Both the position numbers and the translations under genes were made by a program. The notes under the pieces are model-generated. The model did no database searches and was not told where the DNA came from. It worked only from the letters and a program-made list of their open reading frames with translations. This document shows, piece by piece, positions 24,314 through 37,495 of a stretch of DNA of 64,000 nucleotides (positions are counted from its first letter, which is position 1; every line of letters begins with the position of its first letter). Origin of the DNA: Hemibagrus wyckioides. Its lineage: Eukaryota; Chordata; Actinopteri; Siluriformes; Bagridae. Where the stretch lies: contig NC_080711.1 of the NCBI RefSeq assembly GCF_019097595.1, positions 10,983,928 through 11,047,927 on the forward strand, written 5' to 3'.

Positions 24314-26587
24314 GATTATTCATAGAACTGACCTATAGGATTTGAAATAACCTAAATCAGAACAGACTATTCCATAACATTCCAGTTAAAGGTTTTCTTT
24401 TCTCAAATGTTGTGTAGGACAGTTCCTTCAAAGGTCAAATTGACGGCTTAAGCTCTGTCGGTCTAAACATGTGGGAAACAGACCTTGCACTTGCCCAAGA
24501 CTGAGCAGCCAATTGAAATTGTCCATTCTCATTTGCGTCTTCTCCACCCTCATTCCATAACTATAGAAGCTTTCTGCAGTAATAGACCTGAAATCAGCTA
24601 ATAACATTTGGCTAATTCATGAGATGAATTACAAATCAATCCAAATATTTCAGTGCAGATATTTCAAGGGAATTAATTTCATTCTTTTTTCATACAAATT
24701 GGCACATCTTACTTGGATGAGACACCCACAGCAAAATGTTATCATATGTCAAAGTATAATATGTTTTATTTGAATGGTTTCAATAAAATGTACACTTTTA
24801 TATATCTCATCTTGCTGTTTACTACACACTCTCGTTTAATGGATAGCTATGATCCGCCTACTCTTCTGAAAGACTATGCAAGTTCAAATCTTTCTCACAG
24901 CACTTCAGATAAAGTATAACAAGCCCTTTAGTGTATTGTTTACAGTTGTCCATGAACTGATCTTCTCCACAAATATTCGACTGGATAATGCTCCTGGTGA
25001 GAGAACAGTTGTTTGTATTTTGGCTGCTGTGGGAAGTGTTCTTGTGGAGTTGCTGTCCATGGTGCTGAAACCATGTTAAGTGGTTCAGACCTGTTAGAAC
25101 TCAAGACTCTTCAGCCACATCCTTGTCAAACAATGATTAACAACAAAAACAGCATTTCATTTTTGTATACCATTGTGTTTATGATGTGTTACAGATATTT
25201 TTTTTTAAATAAAACATTGGTTGCATTTCCTACAAGTTGTTCTTATTAAATCCATATATCAATAGCCCTGGTTGTTACATAAGGGTATGGTGAATACCAT
25301 AAGTTCTGATTGGTTTATTCAGCACAGTAAAAAAAAACTGCACATTACTAACTCTCTACTAATTAGAGTTAATTACTAATAATATTCTTAATATTAATAT
25401 ATAATATTAATATAATATCAGAATTTTTATTAATTGTTGTTTACTATTTTCAATTATTGAAAATGTTTTAATTATTGCAAATATTGCTCACCAGTCCGCT
25501 TTAAAATTCTGCCCATGTGTGGTTAGCTAGCCAAGAATGTGCTAGTCAGGACCTACATTTTCTAGGAAAGGTCTCATTTGGGTGTGCCTGTTTAAATATG
25601 CAACAAAAATGCACCACTTGTACATTTTACTGCACCTCATATGCATCTTCGAGGTCCTGGAGCTTGGATCCCAAGTGATGTTATTTGGGTCATTGTGTAA
25701 ACAAGCACAGCAGCATCACTGAACCAGTAATAGATGGCTTGCAGCCTCCTGGGAAGCTGCTATGCCATTGCTGAAGGGGAATGGCAAGCTCAGGAGCCTG
25801 GTGACTTCAGACAGAGTGCTAGTGAGATGAGTAATGCGAACATCTGATGGGACCAGGTGGTTGTCCCTTGATAGGCTCCCAGTGCTGGAGTGCAGCAACT
25901 GAACAGCTTCTGTTGCACTGTCTACATGTGACAAGGTTCCCTTTATAGTGCATCAGTCCCTCCATAAAACAAGCACATGTCTGTGGTTATCTGGAGGACA
26001 GTCCATGCTATTCAGGACAAAAGCTTTTGTGATTATCTGTGTACTGCACAAAAGCTATACAACATTTCCGATTCTATAGCATGTCTTTAGTGATAGCCCC
26101 ACTTCAAGGCATTGCAGATGTTTAATAGATGATCCTTGTAAAGCAGCAGTTCTCAATCTATGCCCTAGGTGACCCCTGGGATCCAGAGTCTATTACATTT
26201 TCAGATCCAATACTCCTCATTTTTTTTTGAGTAATTATCAAGTCACTCAGAAAGATGCTGTCAATAACATGGTGTTTCAGATACACTGCATGTGTTGTTT
26301 AATATTTTGAATCAATAAAAAATAATTGATTTACAGTGATTCATAGCTGAAATTCCCAAAATAAGTGTTTTTATGATTGAGCCCAGCTGCTGTTGGATAC
26401 TGACATTTTTGTTGATTAATGTTTTGATTTTCTAAATGACTGAGTAAGCTATGTTTGTGTTACAATTAAGTTGGCCATATTGTAAAAACAGCGACTGATC
26501 TCAATTTGTAACTGGGTAATATCTGATAGAAAGATAAAGCAAGCCAGCAAATATTCTCTCTCATTTTCTCTATCTCTCTTTCCAAAG
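24314..26587. other. Intron immediately upstream of the rai1 coding exon
   Basis: AT-rich, no repeat family recognised apart from short TAATAT iterations near 25375-25425. It ends in a pyrimidine-rich tract and the acceptor CTTTCCAAAG at 26587. Confidence 0.55.
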
Positions 26588-29500
26588 GAGCACCCTAGCT
26601 GAAGCCATGCAGTCCTTCAGAGAGCGGGGTGGTTTCCAGGGCAACCAGCGCTGCTACCAGCAGGAAGCCCATGAATTATCTCGCCTTGAGAATTACAGAC
26701 ATCACAGCCAGACCGGACAAGGCTATGAGGTGCACTCTCTTTCTGCTGCAGGAATGCCAACAGCAGGAACAAGCTCTAAGGACTGTTATGGGCAGCAGCC
26801 CTACCCCAGCTATGGCAGCAGTTCAGCTCAGAGCAAGAAACCATACAGAGGAGGAAAAGCTCCAAGCCAGCACCTGCAGGCTGGCTACAGTAGCCACATA
26901 AATTCTGGATATTCGTCTCAGTACATGAGTGAGGGACACTTGCAGCAAAAGTGGGATGAGTCTGGTCAGATATCTCAGTATGAACAGGACATTGTGGGTC
27001 ATCTTGAGCCTGGGGCAAGTGGCTCATCCCAGTACCTTGAGCAGAACATGCTAGCCATTTCTCAAAGCCAGTGCCAACTCCCCTCCCAACCCTCTGCTCC
27101 TGTATATACAAGCCCCCATCAGCAAGGTCATCCTCCCAATCCTACTGCATCTCCAATAATGTACCCACAGAGCCACATTCATTTCCCTCAACACTCCCAA
27201 CCACCCTCCTCCACCTCATCGTCTTACATGGAGAAATGCAATCCGATTCCTCATGGCTACAAAAGTGGCTATGGAATGCCACCAAATGCCCAGTATTCAA
27301 GGCAGATGGGTAATCACACTAGTCTGAAGCAGAGTGGCTATCGGCCACAGAATAATTATGGCTACCAACAACCTTCGTCAAGAGCTGGATTTGAACAGCA
27401 GGCTTCCTTGCAGGGAATGTCAGGGACGCCAGAGAGTCTTCAAAAATTCCCACATTATAATCAGCCCCAACAAAACTACTGTATAACAGATATTTCTGTG
27501 AGGTCACCTGAACAGTATTACCAGAACTGCAGTCCGAGCTCCAGCCACTCACCTGCAAGGTCTGTGGGCAGGTCACCTTCATATAGCTCCACACCATCTC
27601 CCTTAATGCCCAATCCTGACACATTCCAGTATGGCCAACCAATTAACCCTCCCTCCTCTTCTGTAAATCTGCAAGATCCAAACATGTTGATGCCTCCACA
27701 CACCCACCCATCCCCAAGTGTTAATCACCAATCTCAGAGTTACTCAAGCTCTATGAAGGATCGTTTTTCTGAGAAGCTTTTTTCTAACCCGAGCTTGTGG
27801 AGCCTTAATGCTCTGACATCTCAGGTAGAAAACATCTCCAACAATGTCCAACAGTTATTGCTCTCAGAAGCTCTTATGGCCAACAAAAAAGGTAACAAGC
27901 GAAACCAGCCAAAAAAGGGAGATGAATACAGAGGCCAGTTAAAAGCAATGGAGGACTCTTCATGTCCTGATAGCCAACATGCTCCTCTCCCCAGTGATTC
28001 TTATAGCACCCCAAGATCTATGCCCTCTGATCTTCTAGAAGTAGGATACTCCAGCAGCACTGAAGATCAGATGGAACGTAACTACTACTATTTTGGTCAG
28101 GGCAAAGGTCCAACACATGCTTCAGCACAGTCTCAATTGAGTCTGGACACAGTTTCTACCTGCTCCATGAACTCAACAGATGATATGTCTGTCAGGTCAG
28201 GTGACTCAGATCGGAGTATACAGAGTGCAGCCTCTGAAGATAATCTTAGCTGTGACCCTAGGGTGCAAAGAGTGCCATTTGGAGAGGAGCAGCACAGTTC
28301 TCTCAGAAGCGTTAGAAACGAAAGGTCTCCTATTAGCGTAACAGCCCCAAGCCCTATGAAGCAGGAGAGTAATTCTCCAATAGGCATAAAGCAGTCTGAG
28401 AGTACTCAGAAGGAAAATTTTGAGGAATCTGCCTGGACTGAGAGGATAAATGATGAAAAAGAAATTGGGAAAATTAAACTGCCCACAGAACATAAGTGCA
28501 AAGGAGAAGTTTTTGAGGCCACTGATAAACGACAGGAGTGGTTAGAGGATGAGAAGTGCCCCTCCTTTTTTCATAAGTTAAATAAAGAAGTGTCAAATGA
28601 AAGCTATTCTTATGAAACTGAAGACAACATCTATCAAAAACTAAAAAACAAATATGAGACGGAGGAAGGAGACTTTGTTGGGAAGTGTTGTGACACCAGT
28701 AGCAAAGGAAATGAAGATTCAGAAATGAAATCTGAAATGTTCAAATCTGAATCACAGAATAATGGTGACGATCCTATAACAGTATCACCAGCCATTTCAA
28801 AAGATGTGCCTGAGCCTAGTCTATATTTGCCTAGGAAAGAGGAAAGCTCAGAGACACCTCATCTCACCTCTGAGTGTGAATCTTCAGAGGAAAGACTGTT
28901 AACCCCTGAGAGAGAGACTGATATCTTTGATGAGCAACAATCTGCCCTATCATATTCAGTGAATGAAGTAAGAGAGAAAGGAAGTCTGACATCCAGTGAA
29001 GATGTGATTAATAATAAAGCAAAACTAGAAGAGACCCCTACAGAGGCTTGTAATAATCAAGGGGACACAGCAAGTGGACCACTTTGTGTGGTCAACACCG
29101 AAATAGCTGAGACCCCTGCCCAAGACATAGCTCACAGAAGCAGTGAAAGGACATCAGTCACATGTGACATTGCACCTCAGTCTCACCCTGTCAGGAGTGG
29201 CTTCTCAGCTCTCAATGAGAAAACAACACCTCAGAATCAGGTGAGGGATCACATTGATCACAGTGATGCAAAGGTGCTGGAGCCTGACTCCCCTCAGTTA
29301 CCAGGCAAGTCAATAATATCTTCTGCGCCATCTTGGGCTGATACTCCACCCTCCCCACAGAAAGGTGATGAGGATGTAGAACCAGGTATAAGCTGTCCCA
29401 GTGCAACAAAACCAGAGCCCATGGCCCCTTCTGCACATCCAAGACTGTTGGGCAGAAAGCATGCACGGGGTAGGAGAAGATTAATTCATTCAAATCCAGG

Positions 29501-32500
29501 GATGAGGACTGTGGAGAGGGATGGGGCTTCACCATCTCCTCAAAAGCCCAGCATGCTGTCAAGTAACAGTGCCATTTTCTCTGATCAGATGGAGGCCGTT
29601 CAGCTGGACATTAGCAGTCAAACACCAAAACTTCTGACAGAAGGCATACCATCCCGTATGTGTACCCGCTCTTTAGGGTCACAAAATACTCCAAAGGTTT
29701 GTTCTCAAGAGAGAAGAAAACCAGGTCCAAAGCCCAGTTCAAAACCTGGTCCAAAACCAGGACCAAAACCTGGCACAAAGCCTGGCCTAAAACCTACTTC
29801 AAAGCCTGTTTTAAAACCAGGTCCTAAACAAGGCCTAAAACCTGCAACAAAGCCAGGCCCAAAGCCAAGTCCCAAACATGGTATAAAGCCTTCTTTGAAA
29901 CCTGGTCTAAAACAGAACTCAAAACCTGGGCAGAAACCAGGGCCAAAACCTGGGGCTGTGCCAAGTGCAAAACCTGGTCAAAAGCTTGGCCCAAAGCCTG
30001 CTGCTATACCTGTTCTGAAGCCTGTTCCAAAACCTGGTTTAAAGCCTACAGAAGGAGTAACTCCTAAGGGTCCTGGTCGGCCAAAAGGCCTCACCTCCAG
30101 GATCAAATCAATGAAATATGAAAATAATATAGATGTTATCACAGAGCATATTGAAGATACAAGCTGCATGAGTGAAAGCCCTGAACAACAAGAGCACACT
30201 GCAGTCAGTCTGGAAACTGTTGTTGGTACTACTTTGCACACTTCAATAGACAGCACAATAAGTACCACTTTGGACACTGCTTTGGATGCTTCTTTTGTAA
30301 ATTCTGTAGCAAAAGATCAAAAGTCCATGGTATTAAGATCTCGGAAACAAACACGGGAAAAGTTAACGGATGACAAGGAGAAAGAGAGAGAGATCTCAAC
30401 TGAGGCACCAGCAATAAAGCCCCCTGAGGCACATATACAGAAAGTGGCTGCTGCTCAGCCCTGTGAGAACCTAACCTCAACGTTAAAATCACCCAACCAT
30501 GAGGATATCTGCACAGATTCACTTAGTCAACTAAATGAGCAAATTGTGTCAGTTTCAATCAAGAGAAAATCTAGTTTACAAGCCCCAGACACAGTCAAGA
30601 AAAAGAAAGGTCTGAAAGTTAGCCAAACAAAAACCTCGAACCTCGAACCTCAGCCACAGGAATTAGTAGTAGAAGCCCAAGGTTCAAAGGGAAGGCGAAA
30701 ACGAGGTCTTAAATTGGAACCATCTACTTGCAGAACATTGACCAAAGATAACCTTCCCTTAGAAGACATCAGCGACACACCTTGTGTGCCTCCTCAGTGT
30801 CCTACAAAAACAAAATATCTGCCTCCTAGGAAAGGCAGAGGACTTAAATATGAAGCAATGGTTCAGAAAATCACATCCCCAGCATCCAAAAAACAGCCTC
30901 TAAATATCCAACCAGATGTTGTGATAGAAGAATTAGCACCAAAGCCATCACCAGAACTACAGGTACCAGAAAAAAGAAAGGCAGTAAACACTACAATGAT
31001 AACAACAGAGGAGGGGGAGAGTACAGTAAGCATTGATGAGACTCCAGACACAGCATGTATCCAAACTCCTCGAAAGAAGCGCAGAAAGTGGGCCACAGTG
31101 GAGAGCACTGACACACCAGATATAGCACTGGAGACTGGGAGTCTCATTATCAACACACCAAGGCTAGCCAAACAGAGGGCCATTAAAAATAACCACGAGA
31201 TGCATCTGAAGCAACGGAAGAAGAGAAGAAAAGGCACTGAGCTTGCAAAGAGTGTGCCAAATGTGGAAACACATGAGCAGACTGATGTATTCATCTCTCC
31301 TCCAGTATCTCCACCGTCACCACCTCCAACTTCTTCTCTCTTTTCAAACACAGAAGAGAAGACACAGGGTGAACAGCTTGCAATAGAAATAGGCTCAACA
31401 GTAATTAAATCGAAAAGAGGCAGGCGACCATCGCTTAAAAAGAAACAGGAAGACCTCGGTCAGCATATAGGAAATGAAGAAGGTCAAAAGGTCAAAAAAA
31501 AGCCTGGACCAAAAAAAAAGATCCAGCAGAATAACAACAGTACCATCAAGGTCACTGTAAAGGGACTCAAGCCGAAGATCAAATGCAAAAAGGAATGTAT
31601 TCCTACTGTGAAAGGGATATTGACGGATTTTTTAGATACGAATGACAGCAAGCATTCTTTCAAACCATACGTACACATTGACAGGTCCAAAAGGCTTGCT
31701 TCCCTCTGCACAATCATAAACAAACCCGAGGAAGAGCATCTGCTCGTCCAGATAAGAAAAAAGAACTTGGAAAAAAACAAGACAATACCAAACTCATCAG
31801 TAATGCTTCAGGGCCCCTTAGTTAACAGAAGCCTAACTGACAGGTGTCTAATATGCTGCCTGTGTGGAAAGCCAGCAAATTACAGAGAGCTTGGGGATTT
31901 GTGTGGCCCATACTACCCTGAGAATACAATACCTCGGAAAACACTGTCTTTAACATACCACGAAGACTTCAGGCAAAACAGAGAGGGAGAGCAAGACAAG
32001 GTGGCCATGTGCACTTCTGAGCAAATCACTGATGTGAAGAGAGAGGGAGAAAAAGACTTACTTCAAGAGGGGACAAGTGAAGGAGAATGCAGGCAGGTGA
32101 TGAGAGAAAGAAGGGCACAACTTAGAAGTCGTCTTGGCTTGCGGGCAAGGTTCAAAAGACTGCAGCTGTTGCAAGGGAGAGCTGGGGGAGGAGTTCCCCC
32201 TGCTGGTGAGGAGGGCTCTTACTCTGTTCTGCAGAGGTTACAGCTGGAGGCTGAGGTTAATGAGCACTGGGCACATGAGTCCTGCACTGTCTGGACCAAT
32301 GGTGTGATCCTAATCGCAGGCAAACTTTATGGACTGAAGGAAGCGGCATGGGAATCTACACTCACAGTAAGCATAGTGGCAGTATAATGTTTTATTATGT
32401 ACAATTTGTGATACAATGTGATAAAGGTGCATACGCAGGCGATATAGAAGTATGTTGCGTTCATTAGTTTTTCATTTCAAAATGAAAACTGGAAGACGGG

Positions 32501-35309
32501 AAAAGCTTTTTATTTAATTTTATTTTTGTTTCCTTGGAACACACTAAAACAAGAAATTAATTGATTTTTAAATATAGTTATTTTTAAAAAAATAAAATGT
32601 TGACTTAATTGTTTCTACTTGTTTCACCAGACGAGTCTAGAAATCATATATTCAGTATCCATTGTATTCCATCTCAAGTAGAATACTAGTAATCTTGTAG
32701 CTAATTCTGTTTAAAATGTGTGTTATATTTTCAGTAAAAAATGCAGAAATAAATTTTCCATGAAAAACCATGCCATCCTCATTTAACACAACCCTCCTGC
32801 TATTTTTGAAGCGCATATACTGATCTATATTAGCAGTACTAGCAGTATGCAGCAGACAGTAATGGCAATCTTTAACCTAGCTTTCTTGCTACTAGCTACT
32901 AAATAATTGCCGATACACATCCAGGCCATTTGAGAACGTTCATTCGTATAAGCCCCAGAATTAATTTTACAATTAACTAGGAGAAGGAAGAGCTTTTATT
33001 TTTAATATATATTGTTTTAAAGTAAAAATAACAACCTAATGTAGAAGTTGAAATTTATTGAAATTGGTCATCAGAAGAACACATTTTGAATATAAAGCTC
33101 CTGTGCTTTTTGAGCTGCTTGATTAAATGTATGCGTTATTACAGAAATGCTCTAAGTGCCAGACTGAAGGAGCCTCCATCAGCTGCAGCTGGAAGAACTG
33201 TATTCATAAATACCACTATGTCTGCGCCAAAGAGACAGGTATGCCATTAAGAATACCTACACCACATACATAATACACAAATATTATATGTATAAGTTGT
33301 TTATGCAGTTTAAGTCCTTAAGACTTTATCTATCTATTTATCTCAGGCTAATGACTCCACATGGTGAATGTTAATGATGTATAGATTTTCCCCAGCTCTT
33401 ATTACATAATGCCAGCACATCTATTGACTCAAGTCAGAATATGAGAAGAGGCAGACTTTTCAGCGTGAGCATCTTTTTTTTTCTTTTTTTTTTCTCACCA
33501 ATTCTTCTTTCATTCTCTCTCCGTCTCTTTCAGGCTGCATATTCGATGAAGACACTTTCTTGATAAAATGTCCAAAACACCAGGTAAGTGTCTGAGCTCG
33601 TTCTAGAACATAAAAGCACGTCTTTGATCTTAAAAACATGCCTATTATGCCGTGTACATCAGTGGCCTTGCTGAAACATTTGTTGACCTCCCTAACAAAG
33701 GGAGTGAATGGAGGTGTAAAGCACAGCCGCTCATCAGCTCCATCTCCCAGGGCAACAGACAAGTCTAGCAAGGAGCTCACCCTTATTGATGAGCCATCTC
33801 TCCAGCGATAGTCATGCCTGCACAGTGGATGCTAATTAGATGCTCACTGATCTTGGCTTTCTGACACCTATTATCCCCCACCAGACTAAATTAGCATCAG
33901 GCATACTGTCAGATTTTTTTTATTTTTTTAGAGTCGCATGTGTTGCGAAAGATGCTTTGCTTTGAGGACGAACCAAATTGCCTCGATTTGTACAGCAGTT
34001 GTACCAGTGACTCAGAGTTGTCGTCAGATTTGACTGCTCTTCACTCGCTACTTGACTTGGATATAAATCTAGGTGATTTGACTACGACTCAGGGCTACAA
34101 ACTGCCTACAGGTTTCCGGCTTGCATTGCAGCGATAAGCAAGTGAGAGACTGTGCAGGGGTAGAGCAGTAGTTGACAACCAGTGAGAGAAAACCTGGCAA
34201 CAGATCAAACCACCCTCCCATCTCCTTTCCCGTCCTACGTCAAAGGACAAAAAGGATGGGAGGGTGAGAGAGTGAGGAGTTCAGAACAAGCTGAAAGCAC
34301 ATTGACTCAGGGATCTAAAGGCTTTAGGTCTCAGCCATGCCAATTTGCTGTTTTAATGAAAGCAAGCAGTAGATATTCCACCCCCATGCAGGTCTCCCAG
34401 GAAATGTCTTCCTCTTTTTCTTTTTCTCTGTGCCTACACATGCACAGACTCTTTTTCTAGTGGGGGCTTTAGTGGCAGCATGAGCAAGACCCTGGATTAC
34501 TGCACCATCGGTTTAGAGCGGGCCAAAAGCAGCAGAGGCAACAAGGAAATGAGAGCAGGGCTATGGCTCGTACCTTTTCAAAGAGAATCAAGGGCTGTTC
34601 TTACATCATGGCTCGATACAGAGGGAGATAGATCCTGGCTGTTTGCCAGAGGGATGGGTGGATGAGAGCAGAGTGAGAAAAGCAGAGGCAGTGTTGGTGC
34701 AGGAGATGGAAGAGGAAGAAGAAGAAGGAACATTGTGCATAAAATGCTCTATGCCAGCACAATTAGGGGGTAGTCCTGCTGGGTGGATGAGGAGTGCTGG
34801 CCAGCTTCGTTGGCCCACTTGGTACAGCCTTCACATCAGCCTTCACAGTGGCTACTGCCTCAGCATGGGCAATTAGAGAGCTCACAACAGGCTGCTGATG
34901 CAGAGCCAGATACAAACACACACAGACAATAGTCTCTTTCTCACTCAAAGCCACACTACACAGTATGCACTATGTATAGGTCTTGCGCATGAAGAAATTA
35001 GATAGATTGACACGTTACTGTAATGCCTTTTCTGTTTGCCTATTTTGATTCGACCTGTTCATTTTGTTTGCCAGGCTATGTAATATAGGAGTTCAGAGAC
35101 TTTTAGCCAGCATGGACATACGTCTGCCTGCGCAACCAAGCTCAAACCGAAACTGGCTTCGGCTGAAGCACAAGGTTCTGTAGCAATACTGACCTGAGTC
35201 CAGATCATCTCCGCATCCAAACTACAATGCCCTGAGGCACCCGCTTACAGTCCACTCTCACCCCACCCCACCCCCTGCAGCATCACCGCCTGCCTGAGCA
35301 GCTCCTCCG

Positions 35310-35342
<33 letters not shown>

Positions 35343-36195
35343 AAAAACAGGAGCCGCTGGTCAAAAACCTGAATGTGCCACTCATCCGTTTGATTCCTTT
35401 TTCCTCCCCAATCTTTCTTTTCTGGAAAGGATGCTATCAGTCGGGGACACCTGGAGGCAGATTTGGCTGGCGGCCCTCTCTAGCGGCCCGAGCCCTGCCA
35501 CCGTTTGGCACAGAGGCATGCCTGGTGATTTTGAAAGGCATTCAGATTTGAAGATGTCATGCATCAAGCACCCACTGGATGTAATTCAATATCTGCTTAA
35601 GTGTTATTTAAATAAAAAAAAAATGTACATGGTGTCCTATACAGGTCTAAATATTCTGAAAAAGTCAAAATATTATTTTAATATGATGCTCTTCCAAGAT
35701 GTATTTTGATGTGCGTTTGCAAACACATGGCACCACTTAGACAGCGCTGGTATCTGTCCAAATATGTGTTCTTGAGAAACAGTGCAGCGGTATGTACAGG
35801 TCTGCACCTTAAATTTTAAGGGCCTTTCTTTACTGAAGACTGTTTCATTTTAACATTGAAGCGAAAGAACCTGACCTGAAAATGAAAGCGGAGAGAACAC
35901 AAAAGACCATGATGCGCTTTATGTTCACCACTATGCTGTACGTGACAAACACAATATCGTAGGCTATTTTACGTTCCTCCACATTCAGCCCATTACAGTA
36001 TTACGCATAACTGATTAAGTTATTCTTACCATGATTAATTCGAAGTAATTGTGTATATAAGTATTTGCTGCTGTTTAAATGTAAGATGTGATGTACTATT
36101 ATAATGGTGTATAGTATTTCTTAGAGATGTTTATTTTCTATAAAACAAATATGTTATTGCCTTTAAAATGTTATTAAAAACAATGAATTCAAATG
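26588..36195 (+). CDS. rai1: RAI1 (retinoic acid induced 1), coding portion and 3' end
   Basis: Nuclear chromatin-associated regulator; human RAI1 dosage causes Smith-Magenis and Potocki-Lupski syndromes. The exons read here are 26588-32366, 33145-33238, 33534-33583 and probably 35075 onward. Phases fit: phase 0 after the large exon, phase 1 after the second, phase 0 after the third. Identity with human RAI1 rests on the N-terminus MQSFRER, the block [46 protein letters not shown], and the extended PHD finger ending in CPKH. The product is about 1,970 aa, against 1,906 in human. Upstream non-coding exons are not established; 16388-16440 is a candidate. It converges on srebf1. Confidence 0.9.
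26607..32366 (+). CDS. rai1: rai1 main coding exon (residues 1-1920)
   Basis: One uninterrupted exon. The acceptor AG is at 26586-26587, there are 19 nt of 5'UTR, then ATG in GAAGCCATGC. The donor is CACA|GTAAGC at 32366/32367. The frame runs six codons past the donor before a stop. Residues 1-300 are Gln/Ser/Tyr/Pro-rich. Residues about 301-337 hold the Ser-rich block [15 protein letters not shown] Lys-Pro repeat spans 1038-1147, followed by an AT-hook-like GPGRPKG (about 1155-1161). [10 protein letters not shown] lies at about 1405, basic clusters PRKKRRK (1488-1494) and KQRKKRRK (1535-1542) are likely nuclear localisation signals, and KRGRRP (1603-1608) is a second AT-hook-like motif. The extended PHD finger starts at Cys1747. 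The deep middle (about 480-1000) is acidic and poorly conserved. Confidence 0.97.
29718..30047 (+). repeat. In-frame 12-bp minisatellite in rai1 (Lys-Pro-Gly-x)
   Basis: Twenty-seven degenerate 12-nt units encode tetrapeptides of the form K-P-x-x, mostly KPGP, KPGL, KPGT, KPSS and KPAA, over residues 1038-1147 of RAI1. Most positions hold Lys-Pro, with occasional Gln, His, Leu, Val-Pro or Ile-Pro variants. I know of no equivalent array in human RAI1. The frame is fully preserved. Confidence 0.95.
33145..33238 (+). CDS. rai1: rai1 exon, middle of the extended PHD finger
   Basis: Acceptor TTATTACAG, donor ACAG|GTATGC. It encodes [14 protein letters not shown] and then [13 protein letters not shown], the PHD zinc ligands that correspond to CSSCQEPGATIGC and HTYHYPCA in human RAI1. 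It enters in phase 0 and exits in phase 1. Confidence 0.95.
33534..33583 (+). CDS. rai1: rai1 exon, end of the extended PHD finger
   Basis: Acceptor CTCTTTCAG, donor CACCAG|GTAAGT. It encodes [17 protein letters not shown], the counterpart of human GCIFIEENFSLKCPKH near the RAI1 C-terminus. It leaves phase 0, so only a very short tail is needed in the next exon. Confidence 0.95.
35075..36195 (+). CDS. rai1: Candidate rai1 terminal exon: two codons, stop and 3'UTR
   Basis: A strong acceptor, CATTTTGTTTGCCAG, ends at 35074. In phase 0 the next codons are GCT ATG TAA, giving a tail of two residues, comparable to the three or so residues after CPKHK in human RAI1. A 3'UTR of about 1.1 kb would follow, with an ATTAAA signal at 36173-36178. 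The alternative is an acceptor at 33933 that would open a 67-68 residue tail ending at 34137. I prefer the short tail because human RAI1 also ends there, but the sequence alone does not settle it. Confidence 0.45.
36173..36178 (+). terminator. Possible rai1 poly(A) signal (ATTAAA)
   Basis: ATTAAA in TGTTATTAAAAACAATG, about 1.1 kb after the candidate stop codon. No AATAAA was seen nearer in the sensible range apart from A-rich sequence near 35610. Confidence 0.35.
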
Positions 36196-37114
36196 CCTTT
36201 TTCAGAATTGTATTTGTCCACATTACCCATAGGATTTATTGCGATGTTTTGATGTTTTAAGAGATGTTTGGAATGTTATTTGTATTGCTGCCATCAAATA
36301 CACTGGATTTGTGAACATCCACAGGTGTCTTTGCCATTGAGATACAGCTTGTGGTTTATATTCTCTCTATCTTCTGCTATTGTTATGCTGGTAAGCAACC
36401 CACAACCATCATCCACCATATTTCCACCATGGCACTAAAGTTCCATTCAAAAGAGGACAGACGCAAGCCGAAATTGTCTTGAATGATAGCAGGCTTAAAG
36501 CGCTAAATGATTCTCTCAAATCTTTGGGCAGGTTTGCTAGTTAAAAAAAAAAAAAAAGGATTTAGAGAGTGCAGGTTATGCAGTCGAGCGCTAAAAGTAT
36601 TTCATAGCTGTAGGATAAACAAAGAGAAAGGAATATTAAATAGTTCTTAAATTAAATAATTAAAAGAGTATCAGGTTGGATTTTCTTTCTGAATATGACT
36701 GTCGTTGCTGCATTATTTTCATCAAAGTGAGTTAGCAAAACGTTTTTCTTCCCCGGACTGCATAGTGGGTCATCTTAAAAGAGCCGTTTTCGAGTTGTTA
36801 AAACATAAATGTGCAAAGAGTAGCAGAATTTTTTATCTCGCTTTCTTTAGCTTGCAAGCAGTGAGAGATACCGTAGACGACTTCTTGCATCTGCTGCATT
36901 TGTTCGCAAGCTAGTCCATGTCCAAGTCATTTTGAGATAGAGAGCTGACCTTCACGTTCCGGACACACTGCAGGTACACAGTGCAGTTATTCAGGGAGAT
37001 CTGTGAGATTCTGTACAGATGAGAAAGTGAGAGACTAAAGCACTGCTGCATCACTCTCTTTAGGGAAAGGTAAAAAAGTACCAGCTAGAAGACAGTTACT
37101 GAGGTGCCACTGAA

Positions 37115-37490
37115 GATCACAAGTGGTGGCTCAAGCATGGTTATGGCGCTGGGTCACATATCAGAAGGTTGGGGGTTTGAGTCCCAGCCCCAGCCTCTTA
37201 AACAAGGCCCATAACCCTCCGTGCTCCAGGGGTGCTGTATCCCAGCTTCCTAATAAACTGGGATATGTGAAAACCTTGGGGCGGTGGTAGCTCAAGTGGT
37301 TTAGGCTCTGGGTCGTTGACTGAAAGATCGGGGTTCAAGCCCCAGCACCACCAAGCTGCCACTGTTGGGCCCTTGAGCAAAGCCCCCAAAACCCATCCTG
37401 CTCCAGGGGTGCTGTATCATGGCTGACCCTGCTCTCTGACCCTAACCCACAAGGATAAGATATCCGAAGAGAGAATTTCACTGTGCAGTA
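37115..37490 (+). mobile_element. tRNA-derived SINE, two tandem heads, interrupted by Tc1
   Basis: Two tRNA-like heads lie in tandem. The first has B-box GGGTTTGAGTCCC (about 37170). The second has A-box TAGCTCAAGTGG (about 37289) and B-box GGGTTCAAGCCCC (about 37331). Both continue into a shared body (CAGGGGTGCTGTATC) and an end reading GAGAATTTCACTGTGC. The full-length Tc1 element begins at once after the 3' part, so the SINE was there first. The segment CCAAGCTGCCACTGTTGGGC is shared with the minus-strand SINE family. Confidence 0.8.
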
Positions 37491-37495
37491 ACATA

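Noticed and set aside
37280..37345. Functional tRNA gene
   Set aside because: A- and B-boxes are present, but no proper cloverleaf was apparent and the sequence continues into the SINE body; treated as a SINE head.
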